Of a DNA stretch of 64,000 nt, positions 63,644 to 64,000 are shown one piece after another. How positions within the stretch are numbered: the stretch's first letter is position 1; each line of letters opens with the position of its first letter. The notes beneath the pieces are model-generated. The model was given only the letters and a program-made list of their open reading frames with translations. It was not told the DNA's origin and did not search any database. The stretch covers positions 62,001 to 126,000 of the forward strand of contig JAGWXD010000002.1 of the NCBI GenBank assembly GCA_018970085.1, read 5' to 3'. Made by a program: the position numbers and the translations under genes. The DNA is from Cyanobacteria bacterium REEB459 (GTDB lineage: Bacteria; Cyanobacteriota; Cyanobacteriia; Phormidesmidales; Phormidesmidaceae).

Positions 63644-64000
63644 ATGGCAGCTGACCTGAAACCACCCTCACCGGATTGGTCACGGCTGCAGCGAGCGCTT
63701 TCAGTGGAAGCTGAAAGCGGTTTTAATGACCTGGTTGGTAAGCAGCAAACCTTCAGCCAGTTTTTGCGGGATTGCCTGGCCTGTCCGCCAGGAATTTTAT
63801 CTGCAGAGCAGCAGCAGATTTGGGCAAATTTGGCTGAGCAGTACGATCGCTACGCCGATTTGAGCTTTGCCCACCGTCAGCATCTGGTGGCTAAAACCAG
63901 GCGGCTGCTGCATCATACCCGTCAATTATTAACAACCTACGCCCAAACCCGCCAGGTTGAAGCAGCGGTAGTCAGAGACCAGCCGCGATCCCAGGGGGCG
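63644..64000 (+). CDS. recG: ATP-dependent DNA helicase RecG, N-terminal fragment (cut by window end)
   Basis: ATG 63644 opens 119 codons to the edge: MAADLKPPSPDWSRLQRALS, then VEAESGFNDLVGKQQTFSQFL. This N-terminal region (SRLQRALSVEAE ... GFNDL) is the cyanobacterial RecG extension before the wedge domain. The tsf-unknown-recG order supports the call. The helicase motifs lie beyond the window. RecG reverses stalled forks and branches Holliday junctions. Identification rests on remembered family sequence and order, not on helicase motifs. Confidence 0.75.
   Translation, partial: MAADLKPPSPDWSRLQRALSVEAESGFNDLVGKQQTFSQFLRDCLACPPGILSAEQQQIWANLAEQYDRYADLSFAHRQHLVAKTRRLLHHTRQLLTTYAQTRQVEAAVVRDQPRSQGA

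Noticed and set aside
1-64000. CRISPR array, insertion sequence, prophage or toxin-antitoxin locus
   Set aside because: No spaced repeats of the right size, transposase or integrase motifs, or phage genes were found by reading the frames.

Overview
The window is a stretch of cyanobacterial chromosome. Evidence for this is the set of oxygenic photosynthesis genes (psaF, psaJ and psaL of photosystem I; psbQ and psb34 of photosystem II), a carboxysome shell paralogue (ccmK4-like), a helical carotenoid protein, a circadian input kinase (cikA), a CruA/CruP-type carotenoid enzyme, and frequent GCGATCGC (HIP1) octamers. The GC content looks moderately high. No transposase, integrase, phage gene or CRISPR array was seen, and most genes are single housekeeping genes or short operons, as is usual in cyanobacteria. 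The species was not determined.

Layout. 1-8.7 kb: a sugar nucleotidyltransferase/phosphomannomutase fusion (cut by the left edge), a small membrane protein plus methyltransferase pair, an M17 aminopeptidase, glycogen synthase, a lipoprotein, a ThiO-like FAD oxidase and psbQ. 8.9-18.5 kb: folP, a very large cobN, then cikA, a gamma-glutamylcyclotransferase-like protein and cruP in one direction. 18.6-26.5 kb: a DrrAB-type ABC exporter, two unknown membrane proteins, thrC, and an overlapping three-gene membrane/periplasmic operon whose middle member joins a SafE-type transporter to a ferric-reductase-like heme domain. 26.7-35 kb: conserved unknowns, queA, cysE, a bactofilin, a helical carotenoid protein, an ABC ATPase with no permease beside it, aroC and an M23 peptidase.

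35-48 kb: an MBL-fold protein, psb34 (58 aa), an AddB-like P-loop protein, murA, tRNA-Leu(CAG), a SpoU methyltransferase, lpdA-trpC, then psaL, psaJ and psaF facing away from tsaD, followed by cobM and an FHA protein. 48-58 kb: proS, argC, ald, a NUDIX protein, malQ, recA, a 2TM protein, a Trypco1/CU044_2847-type protein and an RRM protein. 58-64 kb: the ccmK4-like gene, an SDR and an alpha/beta hydrolase on the minus strand, then rpsB, tsf, an acidic unknown and recG (cut by the right edge) on the plus strand.

Functional threads. Photosynthesis and carbon capture: psaFJL, psbQ, psb34, HCP, ccmK. Glycogen metabolism: glgA, malQ. Corrin synthesis: cobN, cobM. Amino-acid synthesis: thrC, cysE, aroC, trpC, argC, ald. 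Translation: rpsB, tsf, proS, tRNA-Leu, tsaD, queA. No complete new defence or mobile system was recognised. The items most worth a second look are the cikA GAF domain with a cysteine at the chromophore position, the HCP with two aromatic-to-His changes, the SafE-heme fusion operon, the lone Trypco1 protein, the solitary ccmK, and several structured non-coding segments (the rpsB leader, an 18-bp palindrome at 38.55 kb, a 23-bp-period array before proS, and a palindrome-plus-terminator unit at 48.2 kb).
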